From assembly GCA_015499995.1 (NCBI GenBank), contig JADNRV010000421.1, positions 1 through 36,830 of the forward strand: a stretch of 36,830 nucleotides of DNA, read 5' to 3'. Each line of letters starts with the position of its first letter. The first letter of the stretch is position 1. The DNA comes from Flammula alnicola. Its lineage: Eukaryota; Basidiomycota; Agaricomycetes; Agaricales; Strophariaceae. The position numbers and the translations under genes were made by a program. The notes under the pieces were generated by a model. That model was not told where the DNA came from and did not search any database. It worked only from the letters and a program-made list of their open reading frames with translations. This document shows positions 9,074-19,287 of this stretch, piece after piece.

Positions 9074-11191
9074 ATGCCGCCCAAAACCAATCCTAATCCC
9101 AAAGGTGGTGGCGATCGATCTACCCGATCGCCCGCCACGCCTGCTCCCGTCGATCCGCTGGCTGGTTTATCCCCAGCGGAGAGACTTGCTGTTCAGCAGG
9201 CCGCCCTCGCAAGGCTGGCCCCCTCTACCACTGCGTCTGTTCAGGCAGCGCAGTCTACTGCATCTCCCTCTCCCCAGAGGCAGGTGTATGCATCTCCAGT
9301 TCCTCAGCAGACGAGGCAACTCACACCGAGACCCGATCGACCTCGATCTAGGTCTTCGATTATCCACGACGACAGTGAGGTGCCCTACGGCGAAGAGGGC
9401 AATCCTGGCGACGAAGACGAGGACATGTATTGGGAGGAACCCCCCCCTGCAGGTCCCTCTACTCGCGATAGCACCACCGCACCTCCGGAGGAAGATTCTG
9501 AGGTGATGCATCGACTCTCTGAGTCTCTCCGGATGGCAGCGTCCTGGCTTCGTCGCTCCGGCGGCGAGGCTTTGGATAGTGCTGGTTCGGAGGTCTCTCG
9601 ACCTCTCGCATCGTCCATCGTTGGGTTTATCTCAGCGGTGTACTCATCTTCGTGGTGGGAAGCCACTACACTCAACGTGGACGGTAATCGCACCGTCCAT
9701 GAGCTTACTTCGACGGTTGTGGCCTCGGTCTCCCCTCATGAGGAGACTATTCATGCCTCCACGGCCTCTATCCTCCCTGGTGCTTCCAGGTCGGGTCCTA
9801 TGGACACTGACATGGACACTGGGATGTCATCTGCCACCCCTGCCCCCACGACTAGGAAGCTGACTGGGAAGGCTAGGGCGCCGGCGTTTACAGTGCCATC
9901 TGGTGCAGCGGCACCTCCGAAGTCGCAGCCTTCGGCTGCGCCTTCGAAGGGTGCCCCTGCCCCCCGTCAGCCTCGCAAGAGGCCGGCGGACTCCTACTTG
10001 AGGCCCCCGCCTCCTATTCCCCCCCGGCCAGCCGGTTATCCGTCCACCCGTCAGAGCTATGCTCAGATGGCTGCGGCCAACCCGTTGTCCCAGAGAGACC
10101 CCGCCATGGGCCCTAGTGCCCTTGGTGGTGGACCCCCTCGCTATCCACCCGCGCCTCGAGTTCCTGCCATGCAGGCGGAGCTCAGGGGCAATAAACGATT
10201 CCTGTCGTCTCCGATAGGGCCGGCCTCTGCGAAGAAGCAGAAGACTACCCCGTCGTTTACTTCATCTGGACCTACTCGCAAGCAGGTCCTGATCCAATAC
10301 TCTGGCCCTGGGGAGCGCCCCAAGGACAGTAAAATCGTCGAGCTTCGCGATAAGATCGACAAAGGACTCCGAGATGCAGCCAGGACCCTTCGGGTCCTGT
10401 CTGCCTCTCGTGCTTACGAGGGTATATCTCTCGCTACCTCTGGCGTGGCCAACGAGGCCGACCTCAACGTAATCCGTGGATTCGTCCATGCTATCACCCC
10501 CACATCCGACACCCTTGACGTGTGGGTTGGGCTCCCCACCTCGAAGTCTTATCTCAAGGCTCTCGATCTACCTGCGTTCAGTGATTACAACACTAGGACC
10601 CCCACCAATGCTACGGAGGTGAAGATGGCGATGCTCGCCTCTCCTCTGTCCATGGATATCATGCTCGCGGGCCCCCCTCGCATCATCCGCAACTCGAAGG
10701 CGAGCTCTACCGCTCACGCCTTCTTCGAAATTTACGACTCCCAGTCGGGTCAACGTGCGAAGCGTCTTATCAACAAGACCTTCATGTTCCGTGGAAGAGT
10801 GATTCTCATTCGCCCAACCACTGTTAGCCCTGGAGTCCCCCTCTGCACTAGATGCTGGAGGTGGGGCCACCCGAGGAATTCCTGCAAAGCACGCCAGCCT
10901 ATCTGTGCGCGCTGCTCTGGCCCACACGAGGTGGAGGTGCATCGCATCGCCGCCTCGTGCTGCAAACCTCACCCGGAGGCCAAGCCCCCGACCAAAGGCA
11001 CTCCGCTTGGTACGGACTGCCCCCACACCGCGCGGTGCCCTTCGTGCTGCAAGGATCATTGGGCCACTTCGAGCCACTGCTCGTTCTGGCGTCACCGCTT
11101 CGTCCGTCCTTGGATCGAGGCTAAATATGCTGAGGTACGTGATTTCTGGTTAAATCGTCGTCCCACCCATCGCTCACATAACGTAGCTTAA
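9074..11191 (+). CDS. LINE-A ORF1 protein (gag-like, CCHC zinc knuckles), complete
   Basis: 705-residue RNA-binding protein of a Tad1-like LINE, expected to coat element RNA. The first ~390 residues are low complexity: Ala/Ser/Pro-rich, an acidic patch near 110 (GDEDEDMYWEE), then a Pro-rich basic segment near 270-340. A more ordered region follows from about 395 to 580. Cysteine motifs lie from about residue 590: CTRCWRWGHPRNSC, then CARCSGPHE with a downstream His and Cys, then CPSCCKDHWATSSHC. The ATG is supported by the same start in the inverted copy and by a 120-bp leader in both. The stop overlaps the ORF2 ATG (TAATG). This is the only LINE ORF1 that is open throughout in the window. 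Confidence 0.88.
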   Translation: MPPKTNPNPKGGGDRSTRSPATPAPVDPLAGLSPAERLAVQQAALARLAPSTTASVQAAQSTASPSPQRQVYASPVPQQTRQLTPRPDRPRSRSSIIHDDSEVPYGEEGNPGDEDEDMYWEEPPPAGPSTRDSTTAPPEEDSEVMHRLSESLRMAASWLRRSGGEALDSAGSEVSRPLASSIVGFISAVYSSSWWEATTLNVDGNRTVHELTSTVVASVSPHEETIHASTASILPGASRSGPMDTDMDTGMSSATPAPTTRKLTGKARAPAFTVPSGAAAPPKSQPSAAPSKGAPAPRQPRKRPADSYLRPPPPIPPRPAGYPSTRQSYAQMAAANPLSQRDPAMGPSALGGGPPRYPPAPRVPAMQAELRGNKRFLSSPIGPASAKKQKTTPSFTSSGPTRKQVLIQYSGPGERPKDSKIVELRDKIDKGLRDAARTLRVLSASRAYEGISLATSGVANEADLNVIRGFVHAITPTSDTLDVWVGLPTSKSYLKALDLPAFSDYNTRTPTNATEVKMAMLASPLSMDIMLAGPPRIIRNSKASSTAHAFFEIYDSQSGQRAKRLINKTFMFRGRVILIRPTTVSPGVPLCTRCWRWGHPRNSCKARQPICARCSGPHEVEVHRIAASCCKPHPEAKPPTKGTPLGTDCPHTARCPSCCKDHWATSSHCSFWRHRFVRPWIEAKYAEVRDFWLNRRPTHRSHNVA

Positions 11192-11193
11192 TG
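11189..11193 (+). promoter_or_regulatory. TAATG stop-start overlap of ORF1 and ORF2
   Basis: The ORF1 stop TAA and ORF2 ATG share one A. The same overlap is kept in the old minus-strand copy (20117-20121). Such overlaps in other LINEs allow ORF2 to be translated by termination-reinitiation; that mechanism is inferred here. Confidence 0.6.
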
Positions 11194-13848
11194 CCAGTAC
11201 AACCAATGCTGGATGAGGTGCGGGTGCTGAGCTGGAACGTGGCCAGGGACGGGATGTCCCTGGATGTAATTCTATCTACTTGTAACAACATTTATGATAT
11301 TATTTTCGTTCAAGAACCCCCTTGGCGACACATAAGGACCGCCCCGTCTGCTAAAACCAGAAAGGGCGAGGATGTCATTGGCGCACCGAACCACCCAGAC
11401 TGGCTGGCAATGGTCCGTGCGCCCACTGCTGCTAATGAGCGACCCCGGGTTATGACCTATGTCTCGACTAGGTTGGCCCGGTATCGTACGTCTATACGAA
11501 GGGATGTGATCGATCACCCCGATATACAGGTCCTGTCACTCTCAACAAGTGCCGAGACTTTCTTTTTGATGAATGTCTACTCTGACGCGGACCACGGAGC
11601 CATTAATTGGCTCAAGGCCCACGATTCTACACTTCCTCGTTTCCATTTCATGGGCGGGGACTTTAACGCACACTCCGAGGACTGGGACGAAGGTCACAGT
11701 GGTCGGGAGGGATGCGCTCTCTCACTGCAGCAATCCGCTGCTATTCTTGGGCTTGAACTGGCTGCCTTTGGCAACCCAGGGCCCACGCACATACCAAGAG
11801 ATCCCACCAAGCGCAAAACAGTGATCGATCTCGATCTGGTAGAGAGGAAGACGCGGTATGCGTGGAACTCCTTTTTATCAGACCCGCTACAGGCAGACAT
11901 GGGGGTGGGCCAGGGATCGGCCTTGTCCCCTGTCTTGTCGGCTATTTACCTGGCGCCTATCATGCGCCTGTTCGAGAAGCGGTGCCTCGACCTTGGGTTG
12001 AGGGTTGACCTCCTCTCGTATGTTGATGACGGCACACTCATCGTGCAAGATGAGTGGCTGGATCATAATATTGCGATGCTTAAGAAGGCGTACGCTGTTA
12101 TCTTCGAGCTGTTCAAGGCGTTCACTTTGGCGCTCGAACACGACAAGTCTGAGATCTATCATTTTGATCGGTCTCATGCTTATTATAATCCCAGCATTGA
12201 TCTCGGGTATGCACCCTACACCGGAGGTCGTGCTAACTACCTCAAGCCCAAGCCGTTTTGGCGGTACTTGGGCTTTTACTTTGATCGCAAGCTCACCTTT
12301 AATGAGCATGTGCGCTACTACTCCACCAAGGGTTTTACATCAGTTGTATCGATGAAGATGCTTGGCTCCTCCACTCGGGGGCTTCTGCCTATGCAGAAGC
12401 GACTCCTGTATCGCACCTGTGTGGTCCCCATATTTACGTATGGGTATCGCATGTGGTTTTTCAAGGGTGCCCGCAATAAGGGCCTCATCAAACAGCTTAC
12501 GCAAGTGCAGCGTAAGGCTGCTCTTTGGATTACGGGTGCATTCCGTACTTCGCCTTCAGGAGGGGTGGAGGCCCTTGCGGGCCTCCTACCCATCCCTATA
12601 CTTCTCGAAAGATTGCGCGACCGCTCTACGGTGCGGGTCGCCACTCTTTCAGACACCCATCCGATTCGGTCATTCATGGCTGGGTCATCACTTAAGCACG
12701 CAACCCCCCATCCTATGTCGGTTGAACGCATGCCTGCCGCCCATCGCCGCAAGGTGACGGGTGCTCTTATGGATAATGTAAATTATTCCAGTGTCCCTGT
12801 TGAGTCTACGGAGCCTTTTGCTCCTGAGGCTCGTCCGGGTTATCGACTCCTCGATCGGTATGCCGATCGGTTCAAATGGCTTTCCAAGCCACGCTTTAGC
12901 AGGTCCGAAGATCCTGAAGCGGCTTGGAAGCTTATCCTGGATGCGTCTCTCGAGTCTCTCGAGGACGATCCAGACGCTGCGTACGCTGGTGTTGACGGCT
13001 CCTGCCCTCCGGGGTGGCAAGCTGCCACTGGCGTTGTTATCAAACGGCAGGGCGCACAGGTTTATTCTGGGTGTCATGCTGCCGGGAGGGCCTCATCTAC
13101 GGATGCAGAGCTCTTTGCTATTCGTGTAGCCATCTCCAATGCCGTTGGCTTTGGGGATGTCAAACGCGTTACTATTTTCACTGATGCGATGCATGCCGCG
13201 CGCCTCTCAGTGGATCCCTCTCCACACTCCTTTCAGTCCCAGTCGCTGATGGTGTGTCGTCTACTTGAGCCGTGGTTCAGGCGCTCGCCTGACCACAAGG
13301 TTACTTTTATCGAGTCTCCCTCCGATATGGAGTGGGATATTCAAAACGAAGCACACGATCTCGTTGCTGGTATGCGCGGCGTTGCCGTCATTCCTGCCAC
13401 CAAACTCTCCCTCCAGTATGTCCGCGACTTCGTGGACAAATCGGCACGCGCAGATTGGAAACAAAGAGTTTCCGATCAGCCATTTCTGCTTGGCTCCAAC
13501 TTTATGGAGCTGCAAGGGTTGAACGGAGACCCTGTCCAGCCTAGTCCCACTCGCGGGGGACCTTGGCTTGAAGCTGGCAGTCAGAGCGTGTCGCTCTTTG
13601 CCCGCATGTGCCGTTTAATTACGAATCATGCTCCGATCGGCTCGTACTACGAGCGGTTCAAAATCGATGACCCTAGGGCCCTCGGTTGCGAGTGTGGGGT
13701 TTATCCTCAGACTCGCGATCATATATTCAAGTGCAAGAAACAGCCTTGGACTCGCCGGAAGCTGAAACTTGTTTCGGAGCTGGCGACTTATCTGTTGGAG
13801 CACCCCACGGCGTTCTCCTTCTCCCAGCAACCCGCTGGAGTCAGATGA
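11191..13848 (+). pseudogene. LINE-A ORF2 with in-frame deletion joining endonuclease to RT
   Basis: 885-codon open frame. The first ~215 residues are an AP-type endonuclease: VLSWNVARD, the catalytic-type glutamate in FVQEPP, FLMNVYSDAD and GGDFNAHSEDWD. At about 11830 the sequence jumps from VIDL to LVERKTRYAW. Compared with the other copies about 1.2-1.3 kb is missing: the SDH motif of the endonuclease, the linker, and the RT up to and including the motif A aspartate. After the jump come GQGSALSP, YVDDGTL, RNase H (GVDGS, TDAEL, FTDA, NEAHDLV) and the C-terminal CECG...HIFKC finger. The deletion keeps the frame, and the join shows ATCTGG microhomology. Both enzymes should be inactive; RNase H and the finger look whole. 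Confidence 0.85.
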
Positions 13849-14421
13849 GGGACTTTGGGCGGGGGGCAATTCTGGGTGCGAGCGGCACCGCGGTCAAAGC
13901 GGCCTGTTGCCCACAGGTGTTTCTGCATTGCATCACAGTGATGGCGGACTTCGCGAGAGGCGCGAGGGCTGGTCGTTCCAGTCCTGGCGGGGTCGACTCC
14001 CTGAGTTGGCCTCGTGCATCACTTGCAGAGGACCCGACCTGGTTGACGGCGGCGGGGCTTCGGCCCCTGCTTAGCTATGACCACGTTGATTTTACCGGTG
14101 AATCGGAGAGGGCCTGGCAGGCTCTTCTCACATCTGGATGACCCCCCTGTCCATCCCAATATTCCTATCTGCCGTTCGTGCGGTAGCGTTAATAACGCCG
14201 CAACGACGGACAATCTGTAGTTGCGAGACTACCTTTCTGGGTTTCAGGCGGCTGCGCTGTCTCGCCCGCGCCGCGCTCGCGCGTGTCGCATGCTCGCCGT
14301 CGAGCTAAATTCTTTCTTTTGCACGCGTAGTTTACCGCCTTCGTTTGTATTAGTTAGAGACTGGACTGCTTTCGTGCACTGGTATAAAATTGTTGATATA
14401 AAAAAAAAAAAAAAAAAAAAA
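13849..14421 (+). other. LINE-A 3'UTR and poly-A tail
   Basis: Starts GAGGGACTTTGGG after the stop, holds the hairpin element at 14181-14200, and ends GGTATAAAATTGTTGATAT followed by 21 A. It is 25-30 bases longer than copy 1 in the part before TTCTTTC owing to a C/G-rich stretch (14260-14300) that family B also has. No gene is seen. Confidence 0.78.
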
Positions 14422-15039
14422 GGCAGGCGACTGCGCCGGAACGTGTCAAGGGCGTCTGAGCACTCCTGGGTCCACCAGGGCTTAGATCGCCGGGTAACAA
14501 AGGACTCTTCAGCATGGGACTCCCACACAGAAGAGAAGACCAAAGCCACCGCTTGCGCAGCAGCCTCGATTTGTTCCTCGGTGTTAAGAGGGGCAGTCGG
14601 GTCGATAGCTCGAAGCCCCGAGCTGATAGAATTGATGAATGCTGGAACATCATCAGTAGGAAGAGACATCCGAACCGCCCCGTTAGGGGCGGGAGAGATG
14701 TCCAGTGTGGTCGAAATCGGAATGTGGTCCGATTTGAGTTGAATGTCCGGGCATCGGACAGTAGTTTGGTCGATCACCTGGTTGGGTGGGACGAAAGCCA
14801 GATCGATCACCGTTTTGCGTTTGGTGGGATCTCTTGGTGTGTGCGTGGGCCCTGGATTGCCAAAAGCAGCCAGTTCAAGCCCAAGAATAGCAGCGGATTG
14901 CTGCAGTGAGAGAGCGCATCCCCGTTCAACCCTTGCAGCTCCATAAAGTTGGAGCCAAGCAGAAATGGCTGATCGGAAACTCTTTGTTTCCAATCTGCGC
15001 GTGCCGATTTGTCCACGAAGTCGCGGACATACTGGAGGC
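14422..15039 (-). pseudogene. LINE-A ORF2: endonuclease/linker part with C-terminal piece at its 5' end
   Basis: Continuation of the minus-strand target LINE beyond the insertion. Read right to left, 15039-14923 encodes a stretch from near the ORF2 C-terminus (from YVRDFVDKSA to MELQGLNG). It is joined at about 14922 to the endonuclease half (from GCALSLQQSA through VIDLAFVPPNQV and the SDHIPIS motif) and then the linker to SRLP. The wrong order, a C-terminal piece ahead of the endonuclease, resembles the 5' addition at 8719-8953 and suggests the same kind of template jump at a truncated 5' end. The frame is open across the join. Confidence 0.8.
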
Positions 15040-15042
15040 CCT

Positions 15043-17693
15043 ATGCGACCGTGGGACCTAATGAACTGGGTCCAGCGACAGAAGCTCCCCCCCAGCGAGG
15101 CCATCCAGTACCGTGGAGAGCCTTGCAATGATCTGCCTGCCTTGTGGGATGCCCTGCATGGCACGTACAATTCAGCATCGGACAGAATGTATGATGCTGC
15201 ACTCTTGGAGTCCATCCCGCAACTTCCTGTTTGGGAATAGGCCCCGTTCTCCCCGCTGGAACTCACAGATGCCCTGTCTGCGTGTTCCGGTCTCTCTTCT
15301 CTGGGTCTGGATCATGTCAATTGGTCCCACCTGAAGAAGATTGTACGTTGGGACCCCCACTCAGTGGAGGTCCTCATCTCGATTGCTAATGCCTGCATGC
15401 GTGTGGGTTATTGGCCGTCCCCCTTTAAGGATTCTATGTCAGTTATCATCCCTAAACCTGGCAAGCCTTCGTACTCCACCCCTAAGGTGTTCAGGCCTAT
15501 TGTGCTTCTGAATACTGTGGGGAAACTCATCGAGAAGATGATCTCGAATCACATCCAGTTCAATTCAGTCGGGCAGGATATATTTCACCCGAATCAGGTT
15601 GGGGGTGTCAGGGGACGCTCAACTGAAGATGCGGGATTGTTTTTGACACACATGGTGAGGGCTGGGTGGGCAAAAGGGCAGAGGACTAGCGTCCTTGCCT
15701 TTGATCTCGCTCAGTTCTTTCCGTCTCTTAATCACGAGGTTCTTGTGATTATCCTCCGGAAACTTGGATTTCCACCGTTGGTGGTCAAGTTTTTCAGCTC
15801 TTATTTGGTAGAAAGGAAGACACAGTATGCGTGGAACTCCTTTGTGTCAGACCCTTTACAGGCAGATGTAGGTGTGGGACAGGGCTCTGCCCTGTCTCCT
15901 GTCTTGTCTGCTGTTTACCTAGCGCCTATCATGCGTTTATTCTACAAAAGGTGCCGTGAGATTCATCTCATGGTCGACCTTCTGTCATATGTAGATGATG
16001 GTACTCTGATTTCTCAGGAGACCGGACTCGATCCTAATGTTGTAAACCTTCATAAGGCTTACAAAATTATATTTGAGCTCTTTACCAAGTTTGCTCTCGC
16101 TCTGAAGCACGCGAAGTCGGAGATCTTTCACTTTGACAACACGGCCTCAGTTTATAATCCTGCCATTGATTTGGGTGAAGAGCCCTACACTGCAGACAAA
16201 TGGCTCAAGCCGAAGCCTTTTTGGCAGTATCTTGGGTTTTATTTTGATTGCAAGCTCACTTTCAAGGAGCATGTGAGATATTATTCCACCAAAGGATTCA
16301 CATCGGTCGTAGCGATGAGAATGCTAGGGTCTTCTACCAGAGGGCTGCCGCTGCATCTTAAGCACCTCCTCTACCGCACGTGTGTTATCCCCATAATTAC
16401 TTATGGTTACCGCATGTGGTATTTCCGTAAGGGCCGTGACAAGGGCCTTATTGCACAACTTACCAATGTTCAGTGCAAAGCTGGACTTTGGATTACTGGA
16501 TGCTTCCGCACTTCTTCCTCGCATGGCGTTGAGGCCCTGGCAGGTCTACTGCCCATGCATTTACTTTTGGATAGGTTGAACTCTCGGGCGATTGCTTGGA
16601 TTTCTCTCCTGTCTGATACGCACCCGGTCCGGTCATTTATGGCTGGGCCACTACTTAAAAGAGCCATTCCTCATAAGATGGCTATGGAGAATATGACTGA
16701 GCGTCACCGTGATAAGGTGCATGGCGGACTTGTGGGCAATGCATTATTCCACCCTGCTGGTCTGGAGGAACTGGAGCCCTTTGCTCTAGATGCCAGGCCT
16801 GGATATCGTCTCATGGATCGGCATGCGAGCTGGTTTACATGGATGGCTAAACCCGTATCAGCAGGGCTGAAGACCCTGATGCTGCATGGAAAATCATACT
16901 GGATAAACTCATCAAAAAGTGTGACGATGAGCCAGGAACCGCATATGCTGAGCTCGATGCCATCTCGGTGGCCATCTCCGCTATGGTAGCATTCGGAGAC
17001 GTCACCAGGATAGTTATTTTCACGGATTCGATGCATGCCGCTCGAATGGCTGTGGATCCTTCCCCGCACTCTCATCAGAGCTCGTCTCTGATAGTGTGTC
17101 AGACACTTGAACGATGGTTCCAGGGTGGTGGCAACCGTAAAGTCGATTTTGCAGAGTCTTCCTCTGATATGGAGTGGGACATTCATCAAGAGGCTCATGA
17201 CCTTGTCCTGGGGTTTCCGGGCGTACCTACTATGCCGAATACCTCTTTATCTATTGCTTGGCTCAAGAACAGAGCTGACACTGCAGCGCGGGATGCCTGG
17301 TCGACAGAGGTCGACGAGGATCCTAATTTGCTTGGCTCCAATTTCTTGGAGTTAGAGGATCTAAAGGGTAATCCTCTCCGTCCGACCCCCGTTCGCGGCA
17401 GGCCGTGGCGTGAAGTGGGCGGCCGCAACTCTCAGTTGTTCGCCCGCATGTGCTGTGTAATAACGAATCATGCTCCGATCAGCTCGTACTACGAGTGGTT
17501 CAAAATCGATGACCCGTTGGCTCTTGGGTGCGTGTGGGGGAAATATCCACAGACTCGTGCACATATGTTCAAGTGCCCCAAGCTCTTGATGCTACCTCAC
17601 AGGGCCCCACACCTAGTGTGGGGTCTTGAGAAATATTTGAGCGACAACCCTAGTGCGTTTGCATTCAACCGGCCCCAAGCCGGAGTCGGATGA
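15043..17693 (+). pseudogene. LINE-B ORF2 (RT intact; stop, frameshift and RNase H deletion)
   Basis: Begins in the linker (RPWDLMNWVQRQK). A TAG at 15238-15240 replaces a tryptophan-type codon (VWE-stop against VREW in family A). The frame then runs open to 16989 with an apparently whole RT: FRPIVLLNTVGK, FDLAQFF, GQGSALSP, YVDDGTL. Near 16855 a one-base indel shifts the frame. In RNase H the block from the first catalytic aspartate (GVDGS) to TDAE is deleted, AYA joining directly to ELDAI. FTDSMH, the post-RNase H region and the C-terminal CVWGKYPQTRAHMFKC follow in the frame ending at 17693; the second Cys of the usual CxC is Trp here. Confidence 0.82.
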
Positions 17694-18245
17694 GGGACTT
17701 CGGGTGGGGGGCAATCCTATTTGCGGGCGGCGCTGCGGTCAAAGTGACTCACTGCCCATGAGTGTTTGTTCGGTGGAGCGACGGGTTCCGCAAGGGGCTT
17801 GGGGTCTGGTCGTCCCAGATCTGGCTTGTCAGCCCTCGTGGGCGGCTCGCCCGATACATCGTTCAGGACCCGGCTTGGTGGACGGCGGCTTGGGACTTCG
17901 TGCGCCCTCGCTTAGCTATGACCACGTCGATTTTACCATTTAATCGGGGAGGGCCTGGCAGGCTCTTCTCGCATCTGGGTGACCCCCCTGTCCACCCTTT
18001 TAATCCATACTTACCAGATCCGCGGTAGCGTTAACAACGCCGTGGAACCGTATTTCCTGGGCTGCGAGGTCCGTTATTTGGGTTTCAGGCTGCTGCGCAG
18101 TCTCGCCCGCGTCGCGCTCGTGCGCGCCGCATGCTCCCCTGTGAGCAACCAACTCCTTTCTTTTGCTTTGGGTATTGTAGCATACTCGTTTGTATTAGTT
18201 AGGGTCCGGGCTGCGATCGTGCTCCGGAATAAAAATTGTTGATTT
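17694..18245 (+). other. LINE-B 3'UTR (copy 1)
   Basis: Starts GAGGGACTTCGGG like family A, carries the hairpin at 18023-18042, and ends CCGGAATAAAAATTGTTGATTT before the A run. The last ~200 bp are closely shared with copies 2 and 3 and, more loosely, with family A. No gene is seen. Confidence 0.75.
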
Positions 18246-18269
18246 AAAAAAAAAAAAAAAAAAAAAAAA

Positions 18270-18765
18270 TGACCTTGTCCTTGGGTTTCCAGGCATACAT
18301 GTTACACCGAATACCCCTCTATCTGTCGCTTGGCTCAAGAACAGAGCCGACACTGTAGCGTGGGATGCCTGGTCGATGGAGGTCGATGAGGTTCCCAATT
18401 TACTTGGCTCCAACTTCTTGGAGTTAGAGGATCTAAAGGGTAATCCTCTCCATCCGACCCCCATTCGCGGCGGGCCATGGCTTGAAGTGGGCGGCCGCAA
18501 CTCTCAGTTGTTCACCCGCACGTGCCGTACTATTACGAATCATGCTCCGATCGGCTCGTATTACGAGTGGTTCAAAATTGACGATCCATTGGCTCTCAGT
18601 TGCACGTGTGGGGTTTATCCTCAGACGCGCGATCATCTCTTTGGGTGCCCTAAGCTTCCGATGCTACCTCACAGGGCCCCGCACCTGGTGTGGGGTCTTG
18701 AGAAATTTTTGAGCGACAACCCAAGTGCATTTGCGTTCAACCAGCCTCAGGCCGGAGTCAGATGA
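18270..18765 (+). pseudogene. LINE-B ORF2, C-terminal fragment
   Basis: Open from the truncation point (DLVLGFPGIHV) to the stop at 18763-18765. It includes LLGSNFLELEDLKGNP and the C-terminal CTCGVYPQTRDHLFGC finger. It contains no catalytic domain. Confidence 0.82.
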
Positions 18766-19287
18766 GGGACTCCAGATGGGGGGTGATCCTGGGTGCGGTT
18801 AGGGCCTTGGCCCAAGACCTAGTGCCTGCAGGTGTTTCCATTTCAGTGTGATAAATCCTGCGAGGGCTGCAGCCATGTTCATTGCATGGCTTCGCTTGTG
18901 ACTCTCTGAGTCTATTGCACGCATCGTTTGGAGGACCCGCCATGGTGTAACGATAACGTCGAGTTTGCCAACGAAGTGGGGAGAGCCGGGCAAGCTCTGA
19001 CTTCATCTGGGTGACCCCCCTGTCTACCCTTTTAATCCATATCTACCTTACGCTCGGTAGCGTTAACAACGCCGCATGTCTGTATTTCCTGGACTGCGAG
19101 GTCCGTTATTTGGGTTTCAGGCTGCTGCGCAGTCTCGCCGCATGCTCCCCTGCGAGCGACCAACTCCTCTCTTTTGCTTTGGGTATTGTAGCGTACTCGT
19201 TTGTATTAGTTAGGGACCGGACTGCGATCGTGCACCAGAATACAAATTGTTGATTTTTAAAAAAAAAAACAAAAAAAAAAAAAAAAA
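18270..19287 (+). mobile_element. LINE-B copy 2, strongly 5' truncated
   Basis: Begins directly after the poly-A of copy 1 in the last ~165 codons of ORF2 and ends with an A-rich tail (19259-19287, one C at 19270). The 3'UTR (18766-19258) has the hairpin at 19055-19074. It is nearly the same length as copy 3 (4583-5593), with a similar truncation point. No TSD is recognised; the sequence after the tail is minus-strand LINE-A endonuclease. Confidence 0.82.

Larger units (their letters stand above)
8719..14421 (+). mobile_element. Family-A LINE with complete 5'UTR and ORF1, deleted ORF2, 15-bp TSD
   Basis: The most complete LINE here. Between perfect 15-bp TSDs it holds a 235-bp stray ORF2 fragment (8719-8953), the 120-bp 5'UTR, ORF1, an in-frame-deleted ORF2, the 3'UTR and a 21-A tail (14401-14421). 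The stray fragment lies inside the TSDs, so it arrived with the element, presumably by a template jump at the end of reverse transcription. The RT lacks its first catalytic aspartate, so movement must have depended on enzyme from an intact relative, unless the deletion happened after insertion. Confidence 0.88.
15040..18269 (+). mobile_element. LINE-B copy 1, 5' truncated
   Basis: Plus-strand LINE with a second, clearly diverged ORF2 (family B), lacking ORF1 and the endonuclease. It contains ORF2 from the linker onward (to 17693), a 3'UTR (17694-18245) with the shared hairpin at 18023-18042, and 24 A (18246-18269). The left neighbour is the 5' end of the minus-strand LINE-A; the right neighbour is LINE-B copy 2 directly after the tail. 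I could not find a TSD. Confidence 0.8.
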
